Below are positions 56,682 through 64,000 of a stretch of 64,000 bases of DNA, piece after piece; the stretch's first letter is position 1, and each line of letters opens with the position of its first letter. Source of the DNA: Psychrobacillus antarcticus (GTDB lineage: Bacteria > Bacillota > Bacilli > Bacillales_A > Planococcaceae). The notes beneath the pieces were generated by a model. That model made no database searches. It had not been told where the DNA came from and saw only the letters and a program-made list of their open reading frames with translations. The stretch covers positions 1-64,000 of the forward strand of contig NZ_JAIZDB010000038.1 of assembly GCF_029533155.1 (NCBI RefSeq), in the 5' to 3' direction. The position numbers were made by a program, and so were the translations under genes.

Positions 56682-58586
56682 ATGAAGAAAAATTGGCCAA
56701 CACATTCTATTCTAATTCTAGCTATTGTGGCAACATGGATAAAAACATATGTTACTTACCACACCAGCTTTGATATGGATATTGAAAATATGATGCAACA
56801 ACTGATACTTTTTATAAATCCACTTAGTTTTTTACTATTTATCTACGGACTTTCCTTGTTCTTTAAGAGTCCCAAAGGTAGAAATAGATATATTGTAATT
56901 ACTAGTATAATTCTTTCGGGTGTTGTATATGCAAATGCTGTATTTTACCGTTTTTTCACAGATTTCATCACAATACCGGTACTATTTCAAACAAGTAATT
57001 TTGGTGATTTAGGTTCATCTGCTGCAGAAAGTATCTTTTTAACTGATATTTTCTATTTTACAGATGTTGCGATTATCATCATAGCATTGAAATGGTTCAA
57101 AATGGGAGACAAAGTTACAGTTGTAAAGCCTGCAGTAAGAAGAGTTTACTTTGTCATGTCCGCGGCAATTCTATTTTTAAACTTAGGCTTATCTGAAATT
57201 GAACGACCACAACTATTAACACGAAGCTTTGATCGTGAAGTGCTTGTAAAGAATATTGGTCCATATAATTATCATTTGTATGATATGTATGTCCAATCTA
57301 AATCACATGCGCAAAGAGCACTTGCTGATGGAAGTGAGTTAGTAGAAGTAAATAACTATGTCCGATCAAACCAAGTAGATGCGAATGAAGAAATGTTTGG
57401 AGTTGCTGAGGGTCGTAATTTAATCGTAGTTTCGATGGAATCCTTACAATCTTTTGTTATTAATAATGATATGAATGGTAATGTAGTTACTCCGTTTTTA
57501 AATTCATTAACGCAAGATAAAGACACGTTCTATTTCTCAAATTTTTATCATCAAACAGGATTAGGGAAAACGTCTGACTCTGAATTTTTACTAGAAAACT
57601 CTCTATATCCATTAGGTGGAGGAGCAGTATTCTTTACACATAGTGGAAACACATTCCATTCGATGGCAGAAAGCTTAGGTAATGAAGGATATTTTACAAA
57701 CGTATTACATCCTAATAACAAAAGTTTCTGGAATCGAGATATTATGTATCGAGCATTAGATATTGAAAAGTATTATGATGAGCAAAGCTTTGTAGTGAAT
57801 GAAGAGGATGCTGTTAACTGGGGTATGAAGGATATTCCTTTCATGGAGCAATCAGTTGATTTGATGGCAGATATGCCTCAGCCATTTTATTCCCGTTTAA
57901 TAACGTTAACAAATCACCATCCTTTCACTTTGGATGAAGAAGATAAGCTAATTCCTGAATATAATTCTAACTCAAATACACTTAATAAATATTTCCAATC
58001 TGTTCGATATATGGACGAAGCGTTAAAGCTATTCTTTGAGGACCTAAAAGAACAAGGATTATATGATAACTCGATCATCGTTATGTACGGAGATCACTAT
58101 GGTATTTCAGAAAATCATAACAATGCAATGGAACAATATTTAGAAAAAGAAATAACTCCATATGAAACAACAAAACTTCAACGTGTTCCACTATTCGTTC
58201 ATATTCCAAATAGTGGTAAGGGTAAAGTAGTTGAAGAAACATCTGGCCAAATTGATTTGCGTCCAACTATTTTACATGCACTTGGTGTGGACACTTCAAA
58301 AGATATGCAACTTGGAGCAGATATGTTTTCAGAAGAACATGAAGAATTTGTCGTATTCCGTGATGGTGGATTTGTTACCGACAAATTTGTTTATGCAGGT
58401 AATGCCTGTTATGATAATGCAACAGGTTTAAAAATTGAGATGGAAAGCTGTCAGCCTTATATAGAAAGAGCCACGCAGGAGCTTGGTTATTCTGATCAAA
58501 TTATTAACGGAGATTTATTACGTTTTTATGATTTGAAGACTGGGAACTTGATTTTGGATGAGTCATTAAAAGAATTAGAAGAATAA
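56682..58586 (+). CDS. yqgS: Lipoteichoic acid synthase-family sulfatase-like transferase
   Basis: LtaS-type enzymes polymerise glycerol-phosphate from phosphatidylglycerol at the outer membrane face. The 634 residues have five N-terminal membrane helices (to about 170) and an extracellular alkaline-phosphatase-like domain with VVSMESLQSF, catalytic threonine in GLGKTSDSEF, and metal motif MYGDHYGIS. The position after yqgQ matches B. subtilis yqgS, one of its LtaS paralogues. A conserved lipid primase role is possible. Confidence 0.92.
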   Translation: MKKNWPTHSILILAIVATWIKTYVTYHTSFDMDIENMMQQLILFINPLSFLLFIYGLSLFFKSPKGRNRYIVITSIILSGVVYANAVFYRFFTDFITIPVLFQTSNFGDLGSSAAESIFLTDIFYFTDVAIIIIALKWFKMGDKVTVVKPAVRRVYFVMSAAILFLNLGLSEIERPQLLTRSFDREVLVKNIGPYNYHLYDMYVQSKSHAQRALADGSELVEVNNYVRSNQVDANEEMFGVAEGRNLIVVSMESLQSFVINNDMNGNVVTPFLNSLTQDKDTFYFSNFYHQTGLGKTSDSEFLLENSLYPLGGGAVFFTHSGNTFHSMAESLGNEGYFTNVLHPNNKSFWNRDIMYRALDIEKYYDEQSFVVNEEDAVNWGMKDIPFMEQSVDLMADMPQPFYSRLITLTNHHPFTLDEEDKLIPEYNSNSNTLNKYFQSVRYMDEALKLFFEDLKEQGLYDNSIIVMYGDHYGISENHNNAMEQYLEKEITPYETTKLQRVPLFVHIPNSGKGKVVEETSGQIDLRPTILHALGVDTSKDMQLGADMFSEEHEEFVVFRDGGFVTDKFVYAGNACYDNATGLKIEMESCQPYIERATQELGYSDQIINGDLLRFYDLKTGNLILDESLKELEE

Positions 58587-58587
58587 G

Positions 58588-58625
58588 GAAAAGCACGGAC
58601 ATTTAATTGTCTGTGCTTTTTATAT
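58588..58625 (+). terminator. Terminator after yqgS
   Basis: AAAGCACGGACA and TGTCTGTGCTTT pair (one wobble) around TTTAAT, followed by TTATAT. Confidence 0.82.
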
Positions 58626-58673
58626 GAAACAAAATGTATTTACATTCGTCTAACTAGGTAAGAAGGGGGGAGT

Positions 58674-59783
58674 ATGTTGGGGAAAATTGTTTTATTATTA
58701 TTTTGTATTATCTGTCTTCAAGGATGCATTGAAACGGAAATAAGCATTCCTGAAGTTGAGAAGGAAAACGAAGTTAGTATACCATCCGATACTGAAGTAG
58801 TTGAAAAAAATGATCAAGCGATACCATCAATTTTCTTAGATAACAATGCCTTTCATAGTGTAGTAGGGTGGTTGTCTAATGAGGAAATTATCTTTATTTT
58901 TACAGAAAATGGACTTTGGTCGGTTAAATCCTATACTGTTCCAACAAGCACTTGGCGAACCATTTATACTACGACTACACCTATTATTCAAGGAACTATT
59001 CATCCTTCTAAAGAAATGTTCTTATTACATACTTCCAAAGACTCTACATCCGCAGAAATTCAATTTGTACATAAAAATGGAGTAGTTCTTCAAAGTCTAT
59101 CGTTCGAATCCGCAGAAATTTACATGGATTGGCATCCAACAAACCCAAACTTAGTTGTTTTCTCAACATTTTATGAGGATTGGACATATAGTACATTTGT
59201 ATATGATGGCTCTTCTCAAGAGCTAAAATCTATAGAAATAGAAAATCCGTTTGTGAAATGGTTCGATGAAGAAAATTTAATGGTTTTTAGATGGTCTGAG
59301 TCTGGCCTAGATGGAAGTGAACTTTTGCTTTACTCCATTTTGGATAGAACATTAAAGCCTACTGGAAAAGAAAAGATATTAAATGTGACCAATATTGGAG
59401 AAGCTATGCTCTATATTCAAATAAACGAAGAGAAGAAACAATTTGAGTATCGTTTAGAAGCATTTAATGGCTCCAAACAATTGGAGTGGGTTACACCTGC
59501 AGTTTCCAATTATTCCGAATGGGTCACCCCATCCATGTCTATTGTTTCCCCAACGGAATTTATGTTGCTTCATGCGAAAGAATCTAGAAATCAAGATGAT
59601 GTTAGCCAAAAGAGTATTCTGTCCAAGATTTCTATAGGTGGCCAACAAATTTTAGGGGAAATAGAAGAACAACCTATTTCATGCTCTCCTAATGCGGAAA
59701 CTTGCTTGGGTGGATATGCAGAGGAAAATTGGATTCAAACTATTCCGTTGAAAGAGGAAAAATGGATTTATTTGAATGAATAA
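58674..59783 (+). CDS. yqgU: YqgU-like lipoprotein
   Basis: The 369 residues start with a lipoprotein signal (GKIVLLLFCIICLQGC, lipobox LQGC) and an acidic linker, followed by a beta-rich, probably propeller-like domain with repeating strands such as VVGWLSNEEIIFIFTENGLW and WHPTNPNLVVFSTF. GAAGGGGGG precedes ATG. The position matches B. subtilis yqgU. The function is unknown. Confidence 0.85.
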   Translation: MLGKIVLLLFCIICLQGCIETEISIPEVEKENEVSIPSDTEVVEKNDQAIPSIFLDNNAFHSVVGWLSNEEIIFIFTENGLWSVKSYTVPTSTWRTIYTTTTPIIQGTIHPSKEMFLLHTSKDSTSAEIQFVHKNGVVLQSLSFESAEIYMDWHPTNPNLVVFSTFYEDWTYSTFVYDGSSQELKSIEIENPFVKWFDEENLMVFRWSESGLDGSELLLYSILDRTLKPTGKEKILNVTNIGEAMLYIQINEEKKQFEYRLEAFNGSKQLEWVTPAVSNYSEWVTPSMSIVSPTEFMLLHAKESRNQDDVSQKSILSKISIGGQQILGEIEEQPISCSPNAETCLGGYAEENWIQTIPLKEEKWIYLNE

Positions 59784-59825
59784 AAAAAGCTGGTATACAT
59801 TAAGTAATGTATACCAGCTTTTTCG
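59783..59825 (+). terminator. Bidirectional terminator between yqgU and the DUF2759 gene
   Basis: AAAAGCTGGTATACATT and AATGTATACCAGCTTTT form a perfect 17-bp stem around AAGT, with A and T runs on both sides. It serves yqgU (+) and the small gene on the minus strand. Confidence 0.9.
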
Positions 59826-59832
59826 TTACTTT

Positions 59833-60012
59833 TTAGTGTAAACTTGGCGGGAAGCCTTGGTTCACAATTGTCATGACTGTAAAGAAGCCAAAAACAGCGA
59901 ACGTACCAAAGTTAAACACTATCCCTAATAAATTCTTTTCTTTAAAAGCTTGATAAGTTCCAATTACAGCTAAAAGTGTAACTAGTCCAAAGATAACCAT
60001 TAATAAGTTCAT
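59833..60012 (-). CDS. yqgW: Small DUF2759-type membrane protein (YqgW-like)
   Basis: The 59 residues read MNLLMVIFGLVTLLAVIGTY, then QAFKEKNLLGIVFNFGTFAV and FGFFTVMTIVNQGFPPSLH. It has two membrane helices and the G..QAFKEKN turn typical of this family. GGAG (AAAAGGAGTG) lies 8 bases before ATG on the minus strand. It is convergent with yqgU. The function is unknown. Confidence 0.8.
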   Translation of the reverse strand: MNLLMVIFGLVTLLAVIGTYQAFKEKNLLGIVFNFGTFAVFGFFTVMTIVNQGFPPSLH

Positions 60013-60147
60013 GAAAAGACACTCCTTTTGACATCAGAAAATGAATGTCGCATTTGCATATTCCTCTTCTATTGTAATTCTAAATATTAGTTTTGTCGAG
60101 TAGAAAAGTGATCGATTATCGTATAAGATTAGAAAGAGGTGATTATT

Positions 60148-60786
60148 ATGTTGAACGTTAGGACTTATACGTTAGGGTATATTCAAACAAATTGTTATAT
60201 TGTTTCAAATACAACAAAGCAATGCTTAATCTTTGATCCAGGAGGAGAAGGGGAGAAAATAATTAGCGAGCTTCATCGTTTAAAGATGAAACCATTAGCT
60301 ATATTATTGACTCATGCACATTTTGACCATATTGGAGCTGTAGAACAATTAAGAGAGAGTTTTGATATTCCAGTCTATATCCATACAGCAGAGAAAAAAT
60401 GGTTAGTAGACCCAGTTAAAAATGGATCATCCAAGTATGCAGAAATCCCATCTGTTATTTGCAAGGAAGCAGATGTTTTACTGAATAATGAACAAGAGCT
60501 AAAGATTGGTGAATTTCATATGGTACTTTTACATACACCAGGACATTCGCCTGGTAGTATTACGTATTATTTTAAACAAGAAGACTTTGCAATTGTAGGA
60601 GATACACTTTTTCAAAAAAGTATCGGACGGACCGATCTCCCGGGGGGGAACCAAAATGAACTCATGAAAGCCATTCATACAAAACTTTTAACGTTGCCAG
60701 AAACAACTCTTGTTTACCCAGGTCATGGATCTTCCACAACAATAGAAGCAGAAATGGAGTCAAATCCATTCTTAAATGGGTTTTAA
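60148..60786 (+). CDS. yqgX: MBL-fold metallo-hydrolase (YqgX, glyoxalase II-like)
   Basis: The 212 residues carry the metal-binding motif LTHAHFDHIGAVEQL, HTPGHSPGS, VGDTLFQKSIGRTDLPGG and YPGHGSSTT. This is the small YqgX/BaeB group, in which hydroxyacylglutathione or bacillithiol-type thioester hydrolysis has been suggested. ATG 60148 follows AGAGGTG. It ends in a bidirectional terminator shared with the DUF2626 gene. Confidence 0.93.
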   Translation: MLNVRTYTLGYIQTNCYIVSNTTKQCLIFDPGGEGEKIISELHRLKMKPLAILLTHAHFDHIGAVEQLRESFDIPVYIHTAEKKWLVDPVKNGSSKYAEIPSVICKEADVLLNNEQELKIGEFHMVLLHTPGHSPGSITYYFKQEDFAIVGDTLFQKSIGRTDLPGGNQNELMKAIHTKLLTLPETTLVYPGHGSSTTIEAEMESNPFLNGF

Positions 60787-60833
60787 GAATAGCTTGTACC
60801 TTTAGATAGTAATTATGTAAATGTTATAAAAAC

Positions 60834-60867
60834 ACAAAAAAGCAGCCCAATTGAGCTGCTTTTTTGA
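60834..60867 (+). terminator. Bidirectional terminator between yqgX and the DUF2626 gene
   Basis: AAAAAAGCAGC and GCTGCTTTTTT with CCAATTG as the loop side give a strong stem (AGCAGCCCAATTGAGCTGCT) with A and T runs on both sides. Confidence 0.86.
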
Positions 60868-60876
60868 GATGAATTA

Positions 60877-61119
60877 TTAATGTCCCGCACCTGGTACGTG
60901 TATGAATGTTGTGTAATATGTAAAACCTGCGAAGAAGAACATTAAGTAAGCTCCGAAGATGTACATATACATACGTTCTGAAAGGTTTAAAAACCCTAGA
61001 AGAAGGAATAATCCCGTATTTGCTAAAAATAGTAAAGAAGCTTCTGGCATATCACCTAAATAAAACATAACTGCGAAAATCCCTGTCCAAAAAGCCATTA
61101 CTTTATACATATTCCCCAT
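60877..61119 (-). CDS. yqgY: DUF2626 membrane protein (YqgY)
   Basis: The 80 residues are three hydrophobic segments (YKVMAFWTGIFAVMFYLG, LLFLANTGLFLLLGFL, YMYIFGAYLMFFFAGFTYY) with the conserved end FIHVPGAGH. AAAGGAGG is 8 bases before ATG on the minus strand. Position and sequence match YqgY/DUF2626. The function is unknown. Confidence 0.9.
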   Translation of the reverse strand: MGNMYKVMAFWTGIFAVMFYLGDMPEASLLFLANTGLFLLLGFLNLSERMYMYIFGAYLMFFFAGFTYYTTFIHVPGAGH

Positions 61120-61261
61120 TTGTAGTCCCTCCTTTTACAACTATATACAAATAATTCTCATATTCATTATAAGTGAAAGTGTTCGTACATGTAAACGATT
61201 ATTAGTTTTCTTTACACATTTTACTCTACATTGTCACAAATATGTATTATCTATGACTTCA

Positions 61262-61942
61262 TTATAGAACTTCTATTCGATATACGCAATTGCTACAATG
61301 ATTTAGTTTGCTTTCTAGTTGAACAAATTCATTATTCGGGAACAAAGCATCAAACTGTCCTTTTAGAAAAGATTCATGAATACTGCAAGTAGTATGTGGA
61401 TGTTTGGACAGTTGTTCTTTATAAGGACAATTAAAGATAGAGAATGTAATAATTTGTTTTTCTTCTCTATTTTCGATATTAGGAATATAACCTACAGCAA
61501 GCGCTGCAGCAGATAATTGCTCTATTTTTTGATCAAAGTTTTTTTCTGTTATTAATGACTGTTGTGTTGAGTTATATCCGGAAGTATAACTAATTTTTTG
61601 GGCTTTCTCAAGAACTTCTCCACCCATAGTATCTACTAATTCTAATAACCACTCTAGTAGCAATTGATTTTCTTGCTTAGGAAAACTCAAGTGAATTGGT
61701 TGGTCTGCCAGTCTATACATACGTGCAGGGCGACCGCCTCTTTTATTCTTGAGCAACTCTGACGAAATCAACTCAGAATCATTTAGTTTACTAAGATGAA
61801 GTCTCGCTACGTTTGGATGGATACCGAATTGATCTGCAATTTCTTGAACGCTTACTGGTTGTGGTTGTTTAACGATATATAAATAAATGGAATACCTAGT
61901 CTCATCTGCTAAAGTATTTGTGAGCTTTAAAGTATTTGGCAT
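61262..61942 (-). CDS. HTH transcriptional regulator with a cysteine-rich C-terminal domain
   Basis: The 226 residues have an N-terminal winged HTH (LADETRYSIYLYIVKQ, GIHPNVARLHLSKL, GRPARMYRL wing) and a C-terminal domain with FNCPYKEQL, TTCSIHESFLKGQF and NHCSNCVYRI. Four conserved cysteines in this layout recall SufR-type iron-sulfur-sensing regulators. It stands directly upstream of and divergent from comGA. The ligand and targets are unknown. Confidence 0.8.
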   Translation of the reverse strand: MPNTLKLTNTLADETRYSIYLYIVKQPQPVSVQEIADQFGIHPNVARLHLSKLNDSELISSELLKNKRGGRPARMYRLADQPIHLSFPKQENQLLLEWLLELVDTMGGEVLEKAQKISYTSGYNSTQQSLITEKNFDQKIEQLSAAALAVGYIPNIENREEKQIITFSIFNCPYKEQLSKHPHTTCSIHESFLKGQFDALFPNNEFVQLESKLNHCSNCVYRIEVL

Positions 61943-62114
61943 GAAATTACCTTCTTTCTAATTAGTCCTTATTATAATCAAATATGAAAGAATAATAAAA
62001 TATTTTACAAAAAACAGAAAATTTAAATAATTGCTTTCTTTTTTACATTCAAGCAAGTATAATATTAGTACAAGCTGCTTGCGGTCGCAACTTGTATCTG
62101 GGGAAAGGAAACTT

Positions 62115-63131
62115 ATGCAACAAGTAGAAAATCTTATTGAACAAAAATGTTTTCGAATTCTGAGAAAAGCCCATAAATTTGGTGCATCTGATTTACACTT
62201 GATTCCGAACGAAGAAGACTATGTTTATTATTTTAAAAAGAATTCTCAGATGTTTGAAGCGGGCAAGCTCCCTTTGAATTTAGGAGAACGGATCATTTCA
62301 TTCTTCAAGTTTTTATCCTCTCTTGATATCAGCGAAAAAAGAAAGCCACAAAGCGGTTCCTTTCAACAAGTTTTCAACTCTCATAAATTCTCATTTCGTG
62401 TTTCTACTCTTCCCTCCATTTTCGGCAAGGAAAGTATGGTAATTCGCCTCCAACAGCATGACAACGCCAAAATTATTCATTCCCTCTCTCTGTTTAGAGA
62501 AACAACAGAAAAAATTGTAGAACTAGCGAATAATCGTCAAGGATTGATCTTATTCGTCGGCCCTACTGGCTCTGGAAAGTCCACCACCATGTACTCGCTC
62601 ACCAAGTATTGTTCAGAAAATTTAAACCGACATGTTATATCGTTAGAGGACCCAGTCGAAAATAGTCAGTCTCATTTACTTCAAATACAAGTAAATGAAC
62701 GTTCAGGAGTAACCTATTCGACAGGTCTAAAGGCTATACTGCGCCATTCACCAGACGTAATTATGATTGGAGAAATTAGAGATGAGGCAACTGCTAAAGC
62801 CGCTATACAAGCAGCGCTCACTGGTCATCTTGTTGTCTCCACCATTCACTCAAAGGATGGTGTAGGGTCTCTTTATCGCTTAATGGATCTTGGTGTTTCC
62901 GTAGAAGAGTTGAAGCAAACCATTACCGGCATCGTTACACAAAGACTAGTCGTCGCTTCAATGGGCCTAGAATCAGAATTATCTGCAGTGTTTGAGATTT
63001 TGTCAGATGAATTATTAGAGGAGGCATTTCACTCTATGCTCTGCGGAAAAACCTTCCACATTCCGTATCCACTTTCTTTATCATATCAAATTGAGAAAGG
63101 GGTAAGAGAAGGTGTTATTGAAAAAGGTTAA
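62115..63131 (+). CDS. comGA: Competence type IV pilus ATPase ComGA
   Basis: ComGA is the secretion ATPase that assembles the competence pseudopilus. The 338 residues contain Walker A LFVGPTGSGKSTTMYSL, the Asp box VISLEDPVENS, Walker B DVIMIGEIRDEATAKAA and the His box GHLVVSTIHS. ATG 62115 follows GGGGAAAGGA. TATAAT lies at 62058-62063. The zinc-binding tetracysteine motif of many GspE proteins is absent, as is normal for ComGA. It overlaps comGB by 14 bases. Confidence 0.95.
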   Translation: MQQVENLIEQKCFRILRKAHKFGASDLHLIPNEEDYVYYFKKNSQMFEAGKLPLNLGERIISFFKFLSSLDISEKRKPQSGSFQQVFNSHKFSFRVSTLPSIFGKESMVIRLQQHDNAKIIHSLSLFRETTEKIVELANNRQGLILFVGPTGSGKSTTMYSLTKYCSENLNRHVISLEDPVENSQSHLLQIQVNERSGVTYSTGLKAILRHSPDVIMIGEIRDEATAKAAIQAALTGHLVVSTIHSKDGVGSLYRLMDLGVSVEELKQTITGIVTQRLVVASMGLESELSAVFEILSDELLEEAFHSMLCGKTFHIPYPLSLSYQIEKGVREGVIEKG

Positions 63132-64000
63132 AGGTTATTTGCGTAAGAAACATCAAACAATTCCTCCAAATATGCAGTCGTCTTTTTTGAGTAGACTAAG
63201 CGATCTTTTAATGGAAGGTTATACATTTCATGAATCGGTCACTATGTTATTACCTTTCCATGTAAAAGATTCAGAGACTGTTAGTAAAAGAATCATTGAT
63301 GTACAACGTGATGGATTAAACATAGTGGATGTATTTAAATTATTAGGCTTTCCAAGTCGTTTATTGTTGCCGTTAAATCTGGCTTCAGTTCATGGGCAAT
63401 TACAACAAACAATTGCCGTATTAAGTGTCAATACAGCATTTTTTGAAAATGCCAAAAAACGATTAAATAACTTATTGTTATATCCATTATTTTTATTTTC
63501 AATCCTTTTTTTGTTATTTACGATGTTCCGAATTTATTTTTTGCCAAATATGGAGTCTTTAATTGGTTCTAGAGGAAATGAGTCATCGGATAATTCTTTA
63601 ACTTGGACAGGCTATCTTTTGCAAATGCCCAATATATTTATTGTAACTACGGTCATTTGTTCGATTGTTGTTATTATGTCGTATATATTATTGAAGAAAC
63701 TTCCAATTGAGAGGCAACTCTTCATTTATTTGAAATTACCTATAGTGAGAACTTGGTATCGCTTACTTTTGACGAGAGTATTTGCAAGAGAGATAGGTGG
63801 ACTCATGGAGAGTGGTATGTCATTACAACAATCATTCGAGGCATTAATTTCTCAACAGGAACAGGAGGTGCTCCAGTTTATTGGGAAAGAGATGAAGGAG
63901 AAGGTAGTTCACGGTGAATCTTTCTCTCAGGCTGTGTTCCTGTTAGATTCTTTTACAACAGAATTATTTCATTTTGTTGTGCATGGCGAGAATAGCGGTT
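63118..64000 (+). CDS. comGB: Competence type IV pilus inner-membrane protein ComGB (3' end outside window)
   Basis: ComGB is the polytopic GspF/PilC-like platform protein of the DNA-uptake pseudopilus. The readable 294 codons have two T2SF domains (SSFLSRLSDLLMEGYTFHES and VFAREIGGLMESGMSLQQSF) and membrane segments at about 125-145 and 175-195. It starts at TTG 63118 with GAAGGTG upstream, inside comGA, and continues past the window end. comGC and later pilin genes should follow. Confidence 0.93.
   Translation, partial: MKKVKGYLRKKHQTIPPNMQSSFLSRLSDLLMEGYTFHESVTMLLPFHVKDSETVSKRIIDVQRDGLNIVDVFKLLGFPSRLLLPLNLASVHGQLQQTIAVLSVNTAFFENAKKRLNNLLLYPLFLFSILFLLFTMFRIYFLPNMESLIGSRGNESSDNSLTWTGYLLQMPNIFIVTTVICSIVVIMSYILLKKLPIERQLFIYLKLPIVRTWYRLLLTRVFAREIGGLMESGMSLQQSFEALISQQEQEVLQFIGKEMKEKVVHGESFSQAVFLLDSFTTELFHFVVHGENSG

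Noticed and set aside
61980-62060. ComK boxes (AAAA-N5-TTTT) before comGA
   Set aside because: The stretch is A/T-rich and several loose matches exist, but no pair with accepted spacing is convincing.

Overview
The window is a stretch of low-GC Firmicutes chromosome from the order Bacillales. Gene order follows the Bacillus subtilis hrcA-to-comG arc (yqeT to yqhA region) almost gene for gene. A single-subunit glycyl-tRNA synthetase behind a T-box, spore genes yqfC/yqfD and competence genes comGA/comGB point to a spore-forming, Planococcaceae-like relative (Psychrobacillus, Sporosarcina or Lysinibacillus type). The genus is an inference. I see no rRNA, tRNA, CRISPR array, prophage or insertion sequence.

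Layout. 1-7.2 kb: heat-shock and translation-modification operon (3' end of hrcA, grpE, dnaK, dnaJ, prmA, rsmE, mtaB). 7.2-8.9 kb: repeat-bearing gap, deoC, rpsU with a decayed copy of its own tail. 9-14.1 kb: nfeD (frameshifted), floA, a small membrane-linked protein, yqfC, yqfD, phoH. 14.2-19.3 kb: pgpH, ybeY, dgkA, cdd, era, recO, tightly packed and often overlapping. 19.3-21.5 kb: decayed accessory island (VOC-protein remnant, two membrane proteins, one frameshifted). 21.5-28.5 kb: glyS (minus) with a glycine T-box, ccpN, ppsR, dnaG, sigA, a membrane protein. 28.7-32.3 kb: acyl-CoA dehydrogenase, cytochrome c, trmK, yqfO. 33-37 kb: ispH and yqfQ (minus), cshB, nfo. 37.6-40 kb: yqfT, then the zinc uptake operon znuC-znuB-zur. 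40.1-43.5 kb (minus): NAD(P)-binding protein, yqfW, ispG, LysM protein, DUF1189 protein. 43.7-49.1 kb: Na/Pi cotransporter, DUF456 protein, sodA, pbpA. 49.4-53.9 kb: pstS-pstC-pstA-pstB-phoU behind a tandem Pho box. 54.4-61.9 kb: yqzC/yqzD, rpmG, 5-formyl-THF cyclo-ligase, yqgQ, an LtaS-type synthase, yqgU, small membrane proteins, an MBL hydrolase and a cysteine-rich HTH regulator. 62.1 kb to the end: comGA and the start of comGB.

The most unusual content is non-coding. A family of modular intergenic repeats occupies at least five gaps (about 7.2, 32.3, 37.0, 45.8 and 54.0 kb). One module is a roughly 175-bp foldback whose core is a perfect 17-bp hairpin followed by a T run. All three copies lie 30-50 bp past a stop codon, with the T run in the sense of the upstream gene, so they look like repeats that serve as transcription terminators. 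A second GC-rich module ends in ACTACT-type inverted repeats and carries exchangeable small hairpin cassettes. Three separate single-base frameshifts (hrcA, nfeD, a membrane gene) suggest either a draft-quality sequence or real decay.

Working together: chaperone, ribosome-modification, replication-initiation (dnaG) and sigma-factor genes form the core. Zinc (Zur box), phosphate (Pho box), glycine (T-box) and carbon (possible cre) controls are readable directly in the DNA.
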